From a virus, in IMG/VR virus record IMGVR_UViG_3300035680_000085, positions 1 through 25,293 of that record: a DNA stretch of 25,293 nucleotides; one strand, written 5' to 3'. Below, piece by piece: positions 22,402 to 25,293 of this stretch; positions within the stretch are counted from its first letter, which is position 1; each line of letters starts with the position of its first letter. The notes beneath the pieces are model-generated. The model did not search any database and was not told where the DNA came from. It was given only the letters and a program-made list of their open reading frames with translations. Both the position numbers and the translations under genes were made by a program.

Positions 22402-22477
22402 CTTCATGGCCTCCAGCGTATCAACGGCAGTCAACTTGCCAAGCGACCGCGATTTGCCTTTCATGTCCTCGCCCACG

Positions 22478-22584
22478 TACGGTTCCTGTAGGCGAACTAC
22501 ACCCCGCTGGGCTCGAACCAGCAACCTTCGGTTCCGTAGACCGATGCCCTACTGGAACCGTAGGAACCACCTACTGGAACCGTA
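22478..22584. other. attP region with integrase arm-like repeats
   Basis: CCTACTGGAACCGTA occurs exactly at 22548-22562 and 22570-22584 (22-bp period), and an inverted near-copy (14 of 15) at 22478-22492. They flank a tRNA fragment and lie between the excisionase-like and integrase genes, as expected for arm-type integrase sites. Confidence 0.7.
22498..22544 (-). other. 3' part of a tRNA-Arg(ACG) gene, attP core
   Basis: On the minus strand: anticodon stem TCGGT/ACCGA with loop CTACGGA (anticodon ACG), a five-base variable loop, T arm GCTGG-TTCGAGC-CCAGC, then GGGGTGT and discriminator A. The 5' acceptor strand and D arm are absent upstream and CCA is not encoded, so it is a fragment that would restore a host tRNA after integration. 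Confidence 0.8.
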
Positions 22585-22737
22585 CGGCCAACGGTGCCGA
22601 ATGTCGGACTTTCGGGTTTTGCGGGGTGTTTGACAGTCCGCCCGTCGTCAGGAGGATGACACCACCTTCCGCCCCACGATGGGGCGTGGCAGGCGTCAGA
22701 AGGGCCGCAGGCGGCAGCCCGTCTGGCACACCACCAT

Positions 22738-23649
22738 GTGCCGAAGATGTATTGCAAGGCAGGGCCGGCAACGCTCTCAGCGTATGCCGCCAACTACAAC
22801 CTTCTCCGCGACGTGCGGCCGGAGACCGTCCGCCAGTACGAGATCACAGCCCGGCTGTTTGAAGCATGGGCCGGGCACCCCGTGCAGCTGGTGGAGCTCG
22901 ACGAGGGCAGCGTCTCGGCCTGGCTGCGGGACTACGCCGCCTCCGGGGTTGTGCCGGAGACCGTCCGCTCCAAAAAGGTCGGACTGCTGGCCCTGTGGCG
23001 GGCCGCAGCCGACGAGGGCCTGTGCGAGCCTCCCACACGCCGTATCCGGTCCGTACGCGTGCCCTACAAGGCTCCCACGTGCTGGACGTGGGAGGAGGTG
23101 TCCGCCCTCCTGACGGCCTGCCAGGGCCTCCAGCGGTGGCACAAGACGGGCCTCCGCCGGTCGGCTTGGTTCGACCTGGCTATCCGCATGGCTTGGGACA
23201 CTGGGCTCCGTCAGGGCGATCAGTGGCGGCTGCCGGTGGCCGACATCCGACCAGACGGCGGAGTGAGCCTGGTGCAATCGAAGACCGGGCGGCCCGTGGT
23301 GTGCCAACTGTCCCCATCGACAGTCGAGGCCCTGCGGGTGTCGCTCGAGCTCGCGCCGCGGCAGCTGGTCACGCCCTGGCTATCCTCCCACGAGACGTTC
23401 GACGATCAGTTCAAACGGCTGGTCCAGAAGGCAGGCATCCGGCCGGGCACCTGGAAGTGGCTCCGGCGGGCCTCGGCCACCGATGTCGAGCTTCAGCGGC
23501 CAGGAGCCGCGTCGGCCCACCTGGGCCACGTGCCGGGCTCCAGGATCGCAGAGCGGAGCTACATCGACCCCGCCCAGTTCTCGCGCACCGCCACCACGCC
23601 ACGCGAGCTTGTCGTGGCCGCGCTTCAAAATGGGGGGGGGGCAGGCTAA
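22738..23649 (+). CDS. int: Tyrosine recombinase (phage integrase)
   Basis: 303 residues from GTG 22738 (an ATG three codons later is also possible; ribosome binding is weak). It has an N-terminal SAM-like core-binding domain (about 11-95, with TVRQYEITARLFEAWAG) and the catalytic domain with Arg158 (TGLRQGD), Lys182 (QSKTGRP), a KWLRR box (Lys240, Arg243), His264 (HLGH) and Tyr275 (RSYID). The usual first box-II His is Lys here. It catalyses integration at the tRNA-derived attP just upstream. The 3' end contains a run of ten G (23632-23641). It is the only plus-strand gene. Confidence 0.93.
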   Translation: MPKMYCKAGPATLSAYAANYNLLRDVRPETVRQYEITARLFEAWAGHPVQLVELDEGSVSAWLRDYAASGVVPETVRSKKVGLLALWRAAADEGLCEPPTRRIRSVRVPYKAPTCWTWEEVSALLTACQGLQRWHKTGLRRSAWFDLAIRMAWDTGLRQGDQWRLPVADIRPDGGVSLVQSKTGRPVVCQLSPSTVEALRVSLELAPRQLVTPWLSSHETFDDQFKRLVQKAGIRPGTWKWLRRASATDVELQRPGAASAHLGHVPGSRIAERSYIDPAQFSRTATTPRELVVAALQNGGGAG

Positions 23650-23693
23650 GGCTGGGCGAAACAGGGTAGCGTGATCAGCCTAACGGCAGACGG

Positions 23694-23731
23694 CGAGCGG
23701 CGCGGGGAAAGGATATAACCCGCGCCGCTCG
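23694..23731. terminator. Strong hairpin between convergent genes
   Basis: Perfect 13-bp GC-rich arms (23694-23706 and 23719-23731) with a 12-base loop (GAAAGGATATAA). It lies 45 bases after the integrase stop and just past the stop of the minus-strand neighbour. No clear U-tract on either strand, so bidirectional termination is inferred from structure and position. Confidence 0.65.
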
Positions 23732-23745
23732 AGCCGCCGCCCGGA

Positions 23746-24462
23746 TCAAGTGTCTCGCTCCTCGCGGTGCAGCAGCAGGGCCAGCAGGCTGTAAGAGGCC
23801 AGGTCGAAGAGGTTGTCCTCCAGCGACTCGTTCTCCAGCCGGCCAGTGACGTTGTAGGTCGCCAGCCTGGTGACCTTGTCGCTCAGCCGCACCATGGCCG
23901 CTTTCCAAGCTGGGATCCCGACGAACTTGGCACCGTTGCGGATGTTGGCCAACGGGTCGCTGCCACTCGGGCACCCATAGTCAGAGGATTTTCTCCGGTG
24001 CATGTCCTTGATTGCGTCGCAGAGGTCGTAGAACGCTTGGCTGGTCGGGTGCACGTCCGACGTGAGCAGCGACGAGCCGAGGAACCGCTCGGCGGCGTAC
24101 TTCTCAGCAGACGCCTGCGTGATCTCACGCCACCGCTCTGGCGCTTTGTCTTCTGGCGTGTGGCACTTGCCACCGTCGCAGCATCCGCCAGATGTGTTTC
24201 GCATCCAGTCGGCATACTCGCCACCTGCGGCGTCGGTCTCGTCGACGCTGGGCTGGCCAGCCAGCCGGTTCTCGACGGCTGCCCGCAGCTGTGCGTTGGT
24301 GTCCTCGAGGTCCGTGATTGTCCCTTGCATGCGTTTCCTTTCGATGATGAGTCTGGCGACATCGGCCGCCAGTGATCCTGCTGTGCCAGTCCACTGTCCT
24401 TGGTACCGATACGCTCGTTTGCGAGCCTCGGCGATGTAGTCGTCGCTCAAGTCGTAAACCAT
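23746..24462 (-). CDS. Protein with nucleotide-modification-associated C-terminal domain
   Basis: 238 residues. The N-terminal part is a helical region with a coiled coil (ARLIIERKRMQGTITDLEDTNAQL area, 36-62) and a GGCCDGGKCH cysteine cluster. The C-terminal ~95 residues (FYDLCDAIKDMHRRKSSDYG, DPLANIRNGAKF, AMVRLSDKVTRL, LEDNLFDLASYSLLALLL) match the all-alpha phage family called nucleotide modification associated domain 1 / DUF1599-like, thought to act in nucleotide metabolism or modified-base pathways. It follows the phosphoesterase gene with a 3-base gap. The stop lies 15 bases from the hairpin shared with the integrase gene. Confidence 0.8.
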   Translation of the reverse strand: MVYDLSDDYIAEARKRAYRYQGQWTGTAGSLAADVARLIIERKRMQGTITDLEDTNAQLRAAVENRLAGQPSVDETDAAGGEYADWMRNTSGGCCDGGKCHTPEDKAPERWREITQASAEKYAAERFLGSSLLTSDVHPTSQAFYDLCDAIKDMHRRKSSDYGCPSGSDPLANIRNGAKFVGIPAWKAAMVRLSDKVTRLATYNVTGRLENESLEDNLFDLASYSLLALLLHREERDT

Positions 24463-24465
24463 GCG

Positions 24466-25293
24466 TCAACGCGTCCGTAGGTCGCGGTCGCAGAACAGCG
24501 GATACGCACGCGTCACCTCGTTGCGGCCGTGGTCGATGATTGCCATGCCTTGGCATGGCCGCTCTGGTGAGGCGACCCTCTCAGCGTATGGGCTGTGTCC
24601 AATCACGCTCCCGTTCGCCACGTAGCGTGCACCACGCAGCCAGCCGAACGAGTGGTAATGGCCAAAGATCGTCAAATTGGCCTTGCGTCCCGCGTCCCAC
24701 CGGGCGATGGCCTTGGAGGCCGGTAGGGCCAGTCCGTAGACACCACCAGCGAACCGGATTGAGTGGCCGTGGGTCGTGCGTACGAGGAACCCGTCGAGGT
24801 CGACGTAGCCGAGGTGCCCTTCGGCGATTCGCCACGCCACGTTCTTGTTTCGCTCCTCGCGGGCCAGCGTGAAAAACATCAACTGTTCCCAGGAGTGGTC
24901 CAACTCTGTGGCGATGCGATTCTTCTCGGTGCTGCGGCCGTGGTTGCCTGCGTTGGTGGCGACCACCACCTCGTCGGCGTGCTGTGCCACGCTGTCAATG
25001 AGTCCACGCAGCCGCTCGGCAATCCACCGCGTCGCGTTCATCGGCGATAACTGTGCCACCTCCACGCAGTCCGGGTGGATGTGGCCCGTAATGAAGTCGC
25101 CGCCCAGCCAGATGAGCACGCGGCGGATGTCGGCCTGGTTGCGTTCGTGGTGCAAGCAATCCAGAAACCGCTCCTCAAGCTCGGCCAGCCGGGCCTGGCA
25201 TACGTCGAGCGAGTAGTCGTTTTCGCCGTTGACCGTCTCAGCAAGCACCCGCTCCTCGCAGTGCACGTCCGACAGCATGAGGATCGCCGTGGC
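24466..25293 (-). CDS. Calcineurin-like metallophosphoesterase (partial, N-terminus cut)
   Basis: At least 275 residues; the frame is open to the window edge and the first Met inside (25278) follows ATAIL, so the true start lies outside. Metal-binding motifs are all present: LSDVH, WLGGDF, TNAGNHGR, a THGH site and FGHYHS. This is the metallophosphoesterase (SbcD/Mre11-type calcineurin-like) fold; phage versions act in DNA processing or repair. The gene lies next to a nucleotide-modification-type protein, supporting a DNA-metabolism role. A nuclease versus phosphatase function cannot be decided from sequence alone. Confidence 0.88.
   Translation of the reverse strand, partial: ATAILMLSDVHCEERVLAETVNGENDYSLDVCQARLAELEERFLDCLHHERNQADIRRVLIWLGGDFITGHIHPDCVEVAQLSPMNATRWIAERLRGLIDSVAQHADEVVVATNAGNHGRSTEKNRIATELDHSWEQLMFFTLAREERNKNVAWRIAEGHLGYVDLDGFLVRTTHGHSIRFAGGVYGLALPASKAIARWDAGRKANLTIFGHYHSFGWLRGARYVANGSVIGHSPYAERVASPERPCQGMAIIDHGRNEVTRAYPLFCDRDLRTR

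Noticed and set aside
22498-22560. Complete functional tRNA gene
   Set aside because: The 5' acceptor strand and D arm are missing upstream of the anticodon stem, so it is an att fragment.

Overview
The window looks like about 25 kb of a temperate, tailed, siphovirus-like phage genome with high GC content and HK97-type packaging and capsid genes. Nearly all genes lie on the minus strand and are packed into overlapping ATGA/GTGA stop-start junctions; only the integrase is on the plus strand. A 3' tRNA-Arg fragment sits between the integrase and an excisionase-like gene, with phage-type genes on both sides. This suggests an attP in a circular or unintegrated genome rather than a prophage border. 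The host cannot be named. The GC content, Shine-Dalgarno usage and gene types fit a high-GC Gram-negative or Planctomycetes-like bacterium, but that is only a guess.

Layout in transcription order, right to left: (1) 25293-23746, a metallophosphoesterase (cut by the window edge) and a protein with a nucleotide-modification-associated C-terminal domain. (2) 23731-22180, the recombination module: a tyrosine integrase (+) ending at a strong hairpin, attP with repeated 15-bp integrase-arm-like sites, and an excisionase-like HTH gene. (3) 22141-21653, two small early genes with three operator-like repeats, one lying exactly on a sigma70-like promoter. (4) 21513-12982, replication and recombination: a Sak4-like ATPase, an SSB-like protein, several small proteins, a CoiA-like protein, a replication initiator carrying a lambda-O-style origin inside its coding sequence, a DNA polymerase III beta clamp and a RusA resolvase. 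(5) 12985-8291, two glycosyltransferases followed by small proteins, membrane proteins and a papain-like peptidase that could form a lysis or host-interaction block. (6) 8291-1, HNH endonuclease, small and large terminase, portal, prohead protease, a tiny zinc-ribbon protein, major capsid protein, a terminator, a third glycosyltransferase, head-tail connector genes and the start of a collagen-like fibre gene running off the left edge.

The most notable non-coding signals are the iteron cluster inside the replication gene (three palindromes at exact 22-bp spacing next to three 9-bp repeats), the attP with 22-bp-spaced repeats, the three operator repeats and a 20-bp translational-coupling cassette copied at successive gene junctions. 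No noncoding stretch exceeds about 300 bases. The longest, 22465-22737, holds the attP. No complete tRNA, rRNA, CRISPR array or insertion sequence was seen.
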